From Hormiphora californensis (Eukaryota > Ctenophora > Tentaculata > Cydippida > Pleurobrachiidae): a DNA stretch of 57,500 nucleotides. The position numbers and the translations under genes are program-made. The first letter of the stretch is position 1. Each line of letters starts with the position of its first letter. Where the stretch lies: positions 4,513,355-4,570,854 of the forward strand of contig CM035360.1 of NCBI GenBank assembly GCA_020137815.1, written 5' to 3'. The notes beneath the pieces are model-generated. The model had not been told where the DNA came from, made no database searches, and worked only from the letters and a program-made list of their open reading frames with translations. Of the stretch, positions 11,301-21,423 are shown piece by piece.

Positions 11301-14300
11301 TATTGAATATAAAGAAAGATCACGGAGAGAGCACGTGATATATAACATAGAGGAGTATAAATATGCACTAGAAAACCCATCTTAGTATAAGAGCCCCCAT
11401 TGGGGGGTAAAACAGTCTCACCGGTTATTGACCAAGTCCCATTTTGGTCCAATATTATATACACCGCCCACCCTAGCCCCACCGGCACAGCTAAACAGTG
11501 CACTACAGAATAGAGCCTTGTAAGTGTTTTGGTAGGACATAACCATAAAACAGGTTTAGTTAAAATTTTAGAATTTTCCGTTTTTTGGCGGCATATGCCT
11601 GACGCTTCTATAGATTGTATCGCAACTTAAGGCCAGAGGGGGGTCAACCGATTTTTGACCCCCATTTTGGACCATTTTCGGGGTTACCATCATGTGGTAG
11701 CGCTTGGCATACCGGACCAGATGAATATGACAGAATCGAACCCCCATAATTTTTGAATGAGGGCCTTAATCAAAAATCGCTACACAAATTTCATGCTCCT
11801 TGGTCTGTAGAACAAGTGTGCCAAACGACAAGGTCTAGATCCTAGCCGTTTTCTCAGAAAGTGGTTAACCATGTGCAAAAATGGGGTTTAGAGGGGAGCC
11901 ATAATGTCGATTTTTCCAGATTCTGTTAACCCCAAATAATTCAAAGACTAGTTGGACTTATGGTCTAAAAATTTGTAGAGTGATTCCTCTTGATAAGACG
12001 AAGCGTTTGGCACTAAATTGAATGTCCCAAACCCTACCAGTCCTAAAATAATAGGGTTTACATTGATATCAGGCCAAAAGTTAACCCCATTTTTCTCCCA
12101 GACCGTTCGCGCAAAATCGATTCTGTCATATCCATCTGGTCCGGTATGCCAAGCGCTATCACATGATGGTAAACCCGAAAATGGTCCAAAATGGGTTCAA
12201 AAATCGGTCGACCCCCCCCCCCTCTGGCCTTAAGGGCTATCTTTTGGAGCCATTTGGAGTTGTGAAAACTCAAAAAATTTTTAGCGACGTTTTAAGAAGT
12301 GCAAAACTTCCGTTCAACGGCACCTCGATTTAATGTCGGATATGACAGTATAGTACCCAGATATGGGCAAATGTTCAATTGAGATTCTATACAGATTCCT
12401 GAGCTAGGATTCGAATCGTCTCACTGGCAAGATAGCACATGGAAGAAGCCTCTAATTTATTTCTTACTTCAAAATATCGGTTCAGAATCAAAGATTCAGA
12501 TTCAATTTTTAGGGGAAACACAAGGATTGTTTCTATCCAAAATTTTGGTTCGAAAAAGTCACAAATATGCCTCAAATATAAATGTAATAGCGTATCGTGC
12601 ATTACTTAAAATCTTAGAGCGTGAATACATAATAACCATACATTTTCTATATATAGCAACATAGCCTACTAGAAATTGAATGGTGTGATCATCTTTGTTC
12701 AGACGATCGATTTGGAAGGATACTGTATACACTTTCTGTCACCCAGTAGCAATCCACCTTCCCAGGGTATTGGTTTGAATTGCAGTATCTGATACTACCA
12801 GGTACAATGGAAACATGCATCCTAGCACTCCTTCTGGTAGGAGTAAACTCCAAGATCCAAGAGACCTCTTCAACCCCTTTTAACGGGTCAACTACTACCC
12901 AGATTCACGAGACGGCCGGCCATACCTCTTCAGCCCATACCTCTTCAGTCCATGTCAAATGGTCTAGTACAGGAACGGTGACTCAAGTGAGTCCGCACTA
13001 TTCCTCATACTCTTCCCATTCTACTATACGCAGTTATAGGATCGTCTGTAAAACTGTGACAATCTATGGGTTTCTCAAGCGTTTCTGTGCCGATCTGTAT
13101 AGAGGAGGGCGATGGGGGGAAGAGGAGACCCTAGACCACATCCCCGACCGGCTGACAAGTTCCAAACAGCTAGAGGTATACCGTGTGCTAGACCGTGTGC
13201 TACTTTTTCAGTGTGCAACGTCCTCCGAATACTACATATGGGAGAATAGTTACTTCCCGAGGCTGGTGGTTTAGAAAGGAGATCCGGATGTCTAATATGT
13301 GTCCGGATGATCCTGGAGCTTACCAGGTATGTGGTGTTGTACCAGATATAGGGATATACAAAGTGGTCGAGAATTCCCTGGCACTATGCGGAGCCCGTGT
13401 CTGTATCGATACGGAGGATATAGAAGAATATGGATACGGTCTATGTCAGGTTGATGGAACCAGTGAAGCCAGTGAAGCCAGTGAAACCAGTGAAACCAGT
13501 GAAGCTTGTGATCAGAAGTGCTCTAAGTATGCTTGCGATGATGAGGCGATGTGCAATGGAGTGAGCTATGGGATATTCTGTTATTCTTCTAAAAGAGGAA
13601 ACGATGTCATATATATCAACCCTTACGAGGTTTGTGTTTATACTATTGTTTCGAGGTCGTTTAGGCCAGGCACCCGCCATGCAGTGCAAGTGTTCGGTAA
13701 TATAATTAGCCAAAACTGAAACAAATAATTCTTTAGATGTGCAGCAAGTACGGTCCTTTTTGTGATAATGGTGAGGATATAAGAGATTGTTTTGTGGAAG
13801 AGGGAACACTTGGCTCATGTATCAAATGGGACAAGTGAGTATAATTAGGGAATACCCAGTCAGTTACCACGCCGTTCATTAATACTGACATTAACAATAT
13901 GCATAGGGTCAACTTGGGTTGTGTTGAGTCTCCTTGGTGTGGGGACCCCTGGGCGTGGTTTAGATTTTGGACTGCCCAACTAGTTTGGGCGGAACGTGAC
14001 CCGCTAATCCGACTAATCGCAGTGCTTACAACGTGCGTGTCTGCACATACAGAGGGTCGCGTTGTAAGCACTGCGATTAGTGAGTCAAGTTTGAGCGAGA
14101 CGCAGTACGTGCACCCGGAATAGTGGATTTGGGCGGGTCACGTTCCGCCCAAACTAGTCGGGCAGTCCAAAATGTAAACCATACCCAGTGGTCCCCACAC
14201 CAAGGAGACTCAACACAACCCAAGTTGACCCTGTGCACTGACCCTTTAACAACATATTTTCAGCTATATGAAATCATCCATCATGGTACGCGACGAACAG

Positions 14301-17300
14301 AGGTGTTCTATACCCCGTACTACTGCATCGTGAGTATCCGTATTGTGCAGGTCTACCGTATATATTCCCACTACAAGTAGCATTGTAAGTGGTGGTTGTT
14401 ATTTGTCATCGTCCACGATTAATTAAAAAAAGTGAAAATGCCCAGAGAGTTATGCTCTACTACCTATATCAAGCTTGTACAGGTCTGGTCCACTCTCACT
14501 TTAATACCTATACTGCCTACAGGATTACCATGAATATTGGTTCGAACACTTTGTGCTATGAACCTAGGGGCCTCGAGCAAACGAACTGTACCGACTTCAC
14601 CCGACTGCTAATATTGGGATGTACCCTAGAGGGGTACCCCACTAACATCTCCATCTACGGGACGTGTAAAAACTACCCCCTCTGTGATGACAACTACAAC
14701 AACCTCTGCAAGGAGGTGGATAGTGGATGCAATTTGCACAAAGGACAACTCTGTGATGGCACAAACGACTGCTCCTCAGGAGCTGATGAAGCCAAATGCC
14801 AAACGACTCAACACTTTATTTGTGAGAGGAGGTTCCACACAGTGTACTCAGAGAGACGACCTCTGGCGCTCCCTATTACCTGGGTTATGGATGGGATTGT
14901 GGACTGCCTAGACAGTAGGGATGAAGACGAGGGGAACTGGTTAATCTGTGGAAAGGGCAGCATGAAAAGATACGATGAGCTGACAGAGGACAACTACTGT
15001 CAAGAGGTCCTGAAATGCGATGGGGGTGAGTACATCAGAATGGGAGAGCTATGTGATAGGGTCAACACTTGTCCCTTTGAGAACAGGCTATGTAGCGCTG
15101 TTATTGGAACCATGTATGGTAGCAACTACGAGGTGGCAGTACACAGTGAGAATCTCTGGATGGAGCACTGCTTCCCACACCGTGTGCCAGATTTGGAACA
15201 ACAGCTGGGACATTGTGGAATGGTGGAGCACACTGCAGGACTGGTGAAATCTGTGTTTGATGACGATGCACAAAGCCCAATTATGGTGACTTTGCCCACA
15301 TTCCAGACAAGAGATTGTTCCTATATGTACGGGGAAAGCTACGTGTATGCGGCCTGCAATGGCCGATGTAGGGAAATGACGTGTCCGTTAGACAGATTTA
15401 CCCGAAAGACCTGTAACAATTTCCTGAGAGACAGGGTATTCGCTCTCGCTGCTACACACTCGCCTGACCTAGTTCCTATGTTGATGGAGCCACAACAGTT
15501 TTGGGAGATACGAGAAGCGGCTATTTCCCTGCCAGAATCAGAATTGTGTTATGTACCGGGATGTGTGCAACCTTCGTGATGACTGCGGGGATGGTTCTGA
15601 TGAGCGGGAATGCGGTAACCAATACACCTGTGGCAGTAGTAGTGTTCATGTTATCCCTCTATACTCGGTGTGCGATGGGAGGGTGGACTGTCACGACTTC
15701 TCAGATGAATGCCAGGCCCATTGTCCTGCGTCTAACATGAATATTTATGCTAATAACTTCCTCCGGGGTTCCAGCTATACCATTGGAGGCGTGGCCACCA
15801 TACTGAATTTCATAACCTTTGTTAGAACGATCTTGGATCTACGGAGAAACAACAAGTTTGAAACGTTAATGAACAAGGCAACCATATTGTTGGTTTGTGT
15901 CGGTGACTTCTGCATTAGCTTGTACCTTGTCGGAATATCGGTAGCAGATCACATTTACAGAAAAAAAGAAGATTACTGCCAGGAACGGTTCCTCTGGCTA
16001 ACTTCCAGGTTCTGTTCTGGACTGGGAATTCTTGGCACATTCGGCTCTCAGTTGTCCCTCTTTGCTATAACCAATCTGAGTTTTATCAGACTTTTTAACG
16101 CCCAAAGGATGGTGAAGAGAGGGCTAAAATCTGTTAAATCAATTTCAAAATTGGTAATCATGATAACAACTCCAATAACTTTTAGCATCATAGTCGCAGT
16201 TACACCCGATCTTGACGATCTTCGAAGATTACTTTGTCAATGGACTTTACTATGACAAATCGCCATCTGTTTGTTGGTCCCCATTGACAAGGAGGGGTTC
16301 TATGCAGCTTTCAATGCCCGGTTCCCCGGAACTGCTACCAAGTCAACCTGGAGAGTTATTCGATCATTGGTGGAGGACATGTTTACATCTGATCACGGAG
16401 GTAACACCAAACTCTATACAGGACATGAGTGTCCTGTGTATTTTTATACTTTTAATCTTTCCTCATCATCTTACTATCAAGTTTAAATATTTTCAACTCT
16501 AACTCTTTTTCAGGTGTTCCCCACAAGACCATTGGATTCTATGGGAATGGCGGAACCTGTGTATTCAAGTATTTGGTAACTCGAGATGATCCACAATGGA
16601 TCTTTTCTACATCGATTGTTACAATCAACTTCCTCTGCTTCATCTTCGTGGCCGTCAGCTACGTGATCCTTGCAATAAGAACAGGGAGATCTGCTCGAGA
16701 AGCACGTAACCCTCAGGCTGCAAAAAGACAGCTGACGCTGCAACGAAAAGTTACTGCTATTATCGTAACCGACTTTATCTGTTGGGTACCTCTCTCTGTT
16801 GTGTCCTTCCTACATTTGGGAGAAGTCATCCAGGCTACGTCGTGGTATGCATACTTCTCAATCTTGATCATACCAATTAACTCTGTGATTAATCCTCTCT
16901 TTTACGACTCCCTTATTTTTAAATACCTGGTCCAAAAACCGATAGATATGGCAAATCTGGATCTTAAAAAAGCGATCTTCAAGACTGTTGGAGGCTCTTC
17001 GTTCGCTGGATTGGAGGAAGAACAAGGTGGAGCCACAAACAGCTCAAAGCCCGGAAACAGTTCAACGTCCAGAAACAGCTCAAAGCCCGGAAACAGCTCA
17101 AAGCCCGGAAACAGTTCAAAGCCCAGAAACAGCTCAAAGCCCAGAAACAGCTCAACGTCCAGAAACACCAGAAGCTGAAGAGACTCCAGAGGAAGATAAT
17201 GATCAAAAACAAGACCAGAAAGATGATCTGAATGTCCAGCAAGCAGATATAACATCGGTTAACATAAATGAAGAAATCATTGAAAGTTTCGAAAAGAACG

Positions 17301-20146
17301 AAAGAAAGCAGCAGCCACTAACAGCTCAAAGCCCAGAAATACCAGAAGAGTTGCCAGAGGAAGATCGACAACAATACCAGGAAGAGGATCTGAATGTCCA
17401 GGAACCAGAGATATTGGTTGATCATCAACTTGATGAGAGCGATTCTGGTGACGAAATCATTGAAAGTTTGAACTGACACAGAAAAGTGGAATTGGAGATG
17501 ACTTTGCACAAGGTGAAACCACTGAAACTGCCTTTACAGACTAGGAAAAAGCGGATGTAAGACTGTATTGTAGGACTGTAATATATTAGCAGGGGTGTCT
17601 TTCTGGCATACACACACCAGGATTGATACCAAAGAAAGAACTCCTTGCCAAGCTATAGCCGATATATTCTTCTTCTTCTATGAGTGTCGGGTGTGAGACC
17701 CTAAAGAACTATCGCGACTTTCGTTATTGCGATCGATATAATATGGAATTGGTGATGCCACACCTTCTTCATGTGCTTCGTTTTCCGAGCTTTGTTACTG
17801 TAGGACTGTGTCATCAACGGATACAGAGAAATGACAAAAAAAAACATTAAAAAAGAACTATCATAATCTTGTTGTACGCTTTCTGTCGTTGTTTTTTAAT
17901 GTATGATTGATTATATTGTGCAAACTGAGCGTTTTCCTAGACTCTCACACCATTTGATCTACCTGCATTCTTTCCCCTCGACCTTTTTAATGCAACCAAG
18001 ATCAAGTCTTGATCTTATCAGGACCGAAGATATGACCGAAATAATATAGCACGCACAAATGCACACCCCGGTTCGCATTATTAAAAAAGGCACACTTTAT
18101 GTGTTGGGAGGAAGGAATAAATTATCGCCTTTATTTATTCATTTTCGGTAGAGTATTAAATTTGAGGGTATCAAATAACAAGACACTGCATGATCGCTCT
18201 CACATTGACTCTCTAATTCATTATGTCCACGTTCAGTTTTGTAACATCAGTTTTCTTCATCGTGATCTTGACCTGTTCCGTGCTGTCAGGTGAGTTGCCG
18301 AGTTCGGTCCACTAATTACCTATCAGACACTTACTAGCTCATATTATTATATTATGGGATAGCAAGCTGCAAGTGTTGTTGATCAGCGGTGCTGGTATCA
18401 TTAAGCGTAGGGTCCCCAAACGGGGTTCAAGCCAATGGCAACCGCTCGAATCAAATTAAAATCAAGTGTTTGTTAGGCCATATATTCACTCGATTCTCTT
18501 CCCCCTCCGATTCTCTTCCCCCTTTATTATTTAGAGACTTGCGACCCTATCTTTAGAGACCTGTGACTCTGGTTCCCATCCCCGCTCCTGCCACTGCCTT
18601 GGTGTAGCTGTAAGTGAGATGAAATGCTTGGAAAAGGTGGACTACATTGCTCTATCCAAGCTTACTAAACACGACTGTCGCTACTGCAAATCTAGGACGA
18701 GCATCATGGGGTGCCGGTGTATGCAGGAAATGTGTTCAATCAGGTATTTGGGTATTTGGAACTGGCATTTTGCCATGAGTTTGTTATTTAGGCCCGGCTA
18801 AGTATTCAGAAATGAGTTGGATGTAAGCCGTAAGGCCGAGGGGTTATCTCCAGGGGCTGGGGTACACAGAACTACCCTCTATCTCCCCTTGTCTCATATG
18901 AGACCCTCCTCTCCGCACCGGGCCGAAGGCCCGGTGCGGCTACGCGAGGCCGCGTAGCGGCCTCGCATAGCGGTGTACAGTCAGTGTAGGACAAATCTCC
19001 CCTTGGGTATGATATCCCCTCATTTCTCTCCCTCCTGCGCTGTCCTCTCTCACGATGTCGCGTGAACTACGTTTAGTTAGCAAAAAGAGAGGGGAAATCG
19101 TACCGAACCTCTTCCCTCACATACAAGAGGGAGGAAGTGTGTGACACTCTTTCCTAACCCCCTCCTACGACCCATTCCTCTCCAGAGGCCGATGTGGAAC
19201 TCTCTGGAAGACACTACTATCCGTCTCCTACTTTGAGCACACTATGGCGTGGATTGAAAAGTGTGGTCTAGCGGGGTCAGATCCAACTGCTGCGGTGTGC
19301 CGGTATAATGAACTGTGAAAATATACCGGTAAAAAACTTTGTTATCGAACAGAGTGAACTGACTTGATAATATATTCTGTACCGATTGAATAGTCCGAGA
19401 TACCGAGATGGTCAAATATAAATGTTTGAAACGTTCTATGCTATGGTTGGTGATGTCATAACCAATTTTGCATTATAAAAAGATCAATCTTACCTGAACA
19501 AGAAATGTTTTACCTAAGAAATGTTTTACCTAAGAAATGTTTTACCTAAGAAATGTTTTACCTAAGAAATGTTTTACCTAAGAAATGTTTTACCTAAGAA
19601 ATGTTTTACCTAAGAAATGTTTTACCTAAGAAATGTTTTACCTAAGAAATGTTTTACCTAAGAAATGTTTTACTAATCCATCCAATACTTCATGGGGGAA
19701 GAGTCCATCGACAACCCACAGGTGGTTTTCCAGGTCCAATGAAAATAGAGGGGCGGATGGGAGGTTAGGTAGTGGGTGGTTGAAATCTGATTTCATCTCC
19801 TGATCAATTAATGTTAAATTACTTTTAATTACTTGAAAAACAAAATGATTCATTCGAAGTTTCCTTACATTAGTATTTGTGAGACAACTTTCTACGAGGT
19901 CTCCTCGATCACACTGTCCCCGGCCAGCTAGACCATCTCTCTCTTTCTTTATCTCTCCCTAGACCTATACCTGGAAGGGGAAGGGTGGCTGCCTTTTGTT
20001 CACCGATCCATAATCAGGTCTCCACTCTCCATTCTCCCCAAACACCACCTCCAGGAAGATGAGTCCAACTTGGGTACGAACTGCGGGGTACTGCCACTGG
20101 TGCCACAGACTGCACGGAAATGAAACCTGGAGAGAGATAGATAGAG

Positions 20147-20223
<77 letters not shown>

Positions 20224-21040
20224 ACACATACCAGTGAATACAGTGAGGTATGGATGGTAGCAACAACATCCCCATGCGAGAAAAACAGGAGTTCCCCGTA
20301 ATCGTTCTTGTCAGAGGGTCGGGACAGGATCAAAATGGCCGTGGTGCCCACCTGTCCTTCCTCTGGGTCACAGTGCCGGGATATCCGGACCCGGTCACCT
20401 CTTCTCACCATTCTCACTAAAACAGTTGGACACTTTAGGTTGCTGTCTGGCGCCCAGATTAGGCTTTGAGAATTAGAAACGGGGTCTTATTGTTCCATTT
20501 CAGCTACAAAAATTATGACCAAAAGTTTCTAGGTATCCCATATATTACCTGTGGGCTGTGGCTCGTCTACAAGACCATTAATTTCATATTTATATTGTAA
20601 CTTACTTTTTGCTCTCTGGTAGGGTAATTTGTGATTCAGGCGGATTGTATCCCGTATCTTTGTTACCAGAGGACTGTCAATGGCCTGGTTAAAGTCCACC
20701 TCCCAAGGTATACCATCCGTACTGTTTATATTGTACCTGGAATTAGATATGAGGGGTAGTGGTTGATGAGGTGAATGTAGAATGGGTAGGGAAATTTGAA
20801 AAATTGGACAGGGATAAGGAATAAAATTGAAGAAACCGCAAAAATAAAAATATTGGGTAATCAATTTAAAACTCCTAATTACCTCCATTTCAATCCTTCC
20901 CGGGTAATAAATCCCAGTGTATCGAACTTTCCCCAGTCCCGATAGTAGCTGATTGGACCATGGGGTGTTGCTATCTTTCTAACTGGGGTAGTAGATCCTC
21001 CAGAACAGAATAGGAGGGTGAGTACTAGGATTGGGAACAT
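8378..21040 (-). CDS. ER-luminal protein with two 2-oxoglutarate/Fe(II) oxygenase-like domains and C-terminal KDEL
   Basis: Ten exons join in phase to 505 codons: 21040-20883, 20736-20606, 20416-20232, 20126-19971, 19799-19658, 10968-10892, 9677-9535, 9259-9143, 8916-8724 and 8593-8378. The N-terminus is a signal peptide (MFPILVLTLLFCSGG); the C-terminus ends GKKDEL, the ER-retrieval signal. First core: H111-x-D113 (SRHCDPEEGQ), a strand run AILILS, and H167...R175 before VGLIFLEV. Second core: H325-x-D327 (RIHPDC), YTLLIYLNKEY, GGTVWYRHEDGK, and H383 (or H389)...R396 before HTFAVKV. This layout is that of double-stranded beta-helix dioxygenases such as prolyl hydroxylases. The substrate is unknown; an ER-lumen hydroxylase is inferred. 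I recognise no named orthologue. Intron 5 (8.7 kb) contains two genes on the other strand. An alternative in-phase donor at 20549 would insert 19 residues. Confidence 0.72.
9066..9150 (-). repeat. triplicated splice-donor segment after oxygenase exon 8
   Basis: On the minus strand GAACAAGTTAGTGAAA occurs three times within 85 bp. The copy at 9143/9142 is the donor that keeps phase; the two downstream copies are intronic duplicates that could also act as donors. Confidence 0.65.
9284..9392 (+). repeat. direct repeat pair
   Basis: GTAACCCAGCGGCGCTTGTC followed by AGCGCTGTG occurs twice, about 71 bp apart, in intron 7 of the oxygenase gene. Each copy can form a short GCGCTTGTCAGCGC hairpin. Confidence 0.65.
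9690..9995 (+). repeat. G-rich minisatellite at the 3' end of oxygenase intron 6
   Basis: Repeated units of roughly GCAGCTGCAGGTGAGATGGGGTGATTAG followed by a run of 8-20 G. On the transcribed strand each unit ends CTCACCTGCAGCTGCC, which resembles the true acceptor of exon 7 (CTACCCTGCAG at 9678). The G runs make quadruplex formation likely. Confidence 0.7.
10080..10540 (+). repeat. C-rich minisatellite in oxygenase intron 6
   Basis: Variants of a CACCC-rich unit (CCCTCACCCCACCCTCTCAC, then CCAAACACCCATCACCCCAA) are repeated about ten times. Reading frames open here only because of the repeat; no protein is indicated. Confidence 0.75.
10545..10948 (-). repeat. partial tandem duplications of oxygenase exon 6 with its donor
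   Basis: The segment encoding DNVVFMTPQPLYQ followed by GTA (donor) occurs four times: about 10545-10602, 10695-10752, 10785-10842 and 10892-10940. Only the last is preceded by a full exon and a pyrimidine-AG acceptor (10968). The other three lack an acceptor and are separated by CACCC-rich minisatellite. Confidence 0.75.
11631..12229. mobile_element. TTAA-flanked foldback element
   Basis: TTAA at 11627-11630 and at 12230-12233. The element starts GGCCAGAGGGGGGTCAACCG and ends with its complement; the arms are about 120 bp with high identity. The interior is non-coding. It lies in oxygenase intron 5. Confidence 0.7.
12807..17476 (+). CDS. LDL-receptor-class-A domain GPCR (relaxin-receptor/GRL101-like), nested in oxygenase intron 5; frame breaks present
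   Basis: Cell-surface receptor with a Cys-rich ectodomain and seven TM helices. Parts: a signal-like start at 12807 (METCILALLLVGVNS) with a Ser/Thr-rich stretch, then exons 13212-13629, 13737-13834, 14264-14329, 14523-15435, 15536-16400 and 16514-17476. Phases agree except at the unresolved 12807/13212 join. LDLa modules are seen in exon 14523 (GQLCDGTNDCSSGADEAKC and weaker ones) and at 15536 (CNLRDDCGDGSDEREC, CDGRVDCHDFSDEC). TM1-TM4 lie in 15760-16200 and TM5-TM7 in 16600-16920, ending IPINSVINPLFYDSL (NPxxY-like). The DRY position reads NLSFIRL. Between about 16196 and 16256 the frame leaves and returns (EDYFVNGLYYDKS is in another frame). The acidic tail after about 17010 is also shifted. 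The gene is either decaying or the assembly has indels. Confidence 0.65.
13903..14235. mobile_element. foldback element in GPCR intron
   Basis: AGGGTCAACTTGGGTTGTGT at the left end and its complement ending near 14235. The arms extend about 115 bp with small differences, and an inner pair (GCAGTGCTTACAACG) is also inverted. Non-coding. Confidence 0.65.
17037..17168 (+). repeat. 18-bp coding minisatellite in the GPCR C-terminal tail
   Basis: About seven units of ACAGCTCAAAGCCCGGAA. They read as repeated TAQSPE in the frame of the acidic tail and as NSSKPG in the frame of TM7. Both frames stay open, so the repeat hides a frame change. Confidence 0.75.
17477..18222. other. intergenic within oxygenase intron 5
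   Basis: AT-rich stretch between the two nested + strand genes. It should hold the GPCR 3' UTR and the promoter of the small secreted-protein gene. No coding exon or repeat of note was seen. Confidence 0.4.
18223..19318 (+). CDS. small secreted cysteine-rich protein, nested in oxygenase intron 5
   Basis: Three exons, 18223-18289, 18608-18743 and 19186-19318, join in phase to 111 residues plus stop. Donors are GTGAGT and GTATTT; acceptors are CTTGGTGTAG and a strong CCCATTCCTCTCCAG. Exon 1 is a signal peptide (MSTFSFVTSVFFIVILTCSV). The mature part has nine Cys: one near EMKC, then DCRYC, GCRC, EMC, RGRC, EKC and AVC near the C-terminus. The last exon contains a helix-like stretch (GTLWKTLLSVSYFEHTMAWI). 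I recognise no family. No exon exceeds 50 codons, which makes the gene easy to miss. Same strand as the GPCR upstream, 750 bp away; opposite to the host gene. Function unknown; an extracellular role is inferred from the signal peptide and Cys content. Confidence 0.6.
18915..18970. repeat. GC-rich palindromes in the last intron of the secreted-protein gene
   Basis: Two adjacent hairpins: GCACCGGGCC-GAA-GGCCCGGTGC and CTACGCGAGGCCGCGTAG. A partial match (CGCACCGGGCCGGAGGGTCG) occurs at 30961 in an EPS15-like intron. Confidence 0.6.
19319..19504. other. intergenic within oxygenase intron 5
   Basis: AT-rich 3' flank of the secreted-protein gene before the 17-bp tandem array. Nothing else was recognised. 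Confidence 0.4.
19505..19674 (-). repeat. 17-bp tandem array made of splice-site-like units
   Basis: Ten or so perfect copies of CCTAAGAAATGTTTTAC. On the minus strand each reads GTAAAACATTTCTTAGG, so GT and AG alternate along the array. The first unit at 19658/19657 provides the phase-correct donor of oxygenase exon 5 (TTAG before GTAAAAC). Confidence 0.8.
20149..20222 (+). repeat. (TA)n(GA)n microsatellite filling oxygenase intron 3
   Basis: A short TA tract, then about 31 GA units. On the transcript this is a CT tract of over 60 nt between the donor at 20231 and the acceptor at 20127, so it serves as the polypyrimidine tract of a roughly 105-nt intron. Confidence 0.85.
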
Positions 21041-21423
21041 GGTGGGAGGAGCTGTCTGATTGACCCTGTCTCACAAGGTAACTGTCTGATTGTGGATCAG
21101 CTGAAGGCAGACAGAACAACTGTCTGATTGAGGAGCGGCAGAGGAATGTGGGGCAGACTTCTGAGGGTGGATGAGGTGGATGAGAACGGTTAAGAACTTC
21201 AACTACTGCATATCAACTCCTCGTATCATTTCTTCGAGTTGATCCATTCTAGACTGAACGAGATAATGGGGTGTTTAGATATAATAGCAATGAAATCACC
21301 GAAATCAAACTTCAAAGTACAAAAGTTAAAAACGCATAACGTACAAAAGTTCAAAACAAATATCTAAACTTGAAGTGATAGATCAAAACTTTAGGACACA
21401 ATTGTGTTTAATTACTGTGGGCT
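21041..21423. other. intergenic, upstream of the oxygenase gene
   Basis: A 383-bp gap between the CX9C gene stop and the oxygenase start codon, both on the minus strand. ACTGTCTGATTG occurs three times (about 21051, 21081 and 21120), a possible repeated regulatory motif. No TATA box is evident. Confidence 0.4.

Noticed and set aside
11300-11503. Possible extra minus-strand oxygenase exon (11497-11423)
   Set aside because: It has an acceptor and a GTGAG donor, but its end phase does not fit exon 6 at 10968, whereas exon 5 (19658) does. It is treated as a chance ORF.
13903-14380. ORFs at 13899 and 14123 within the GPCR locus
   Set aside because: They are readings of a foldback element in an intron; the phase-matched GPCR exons lie outside its arms.
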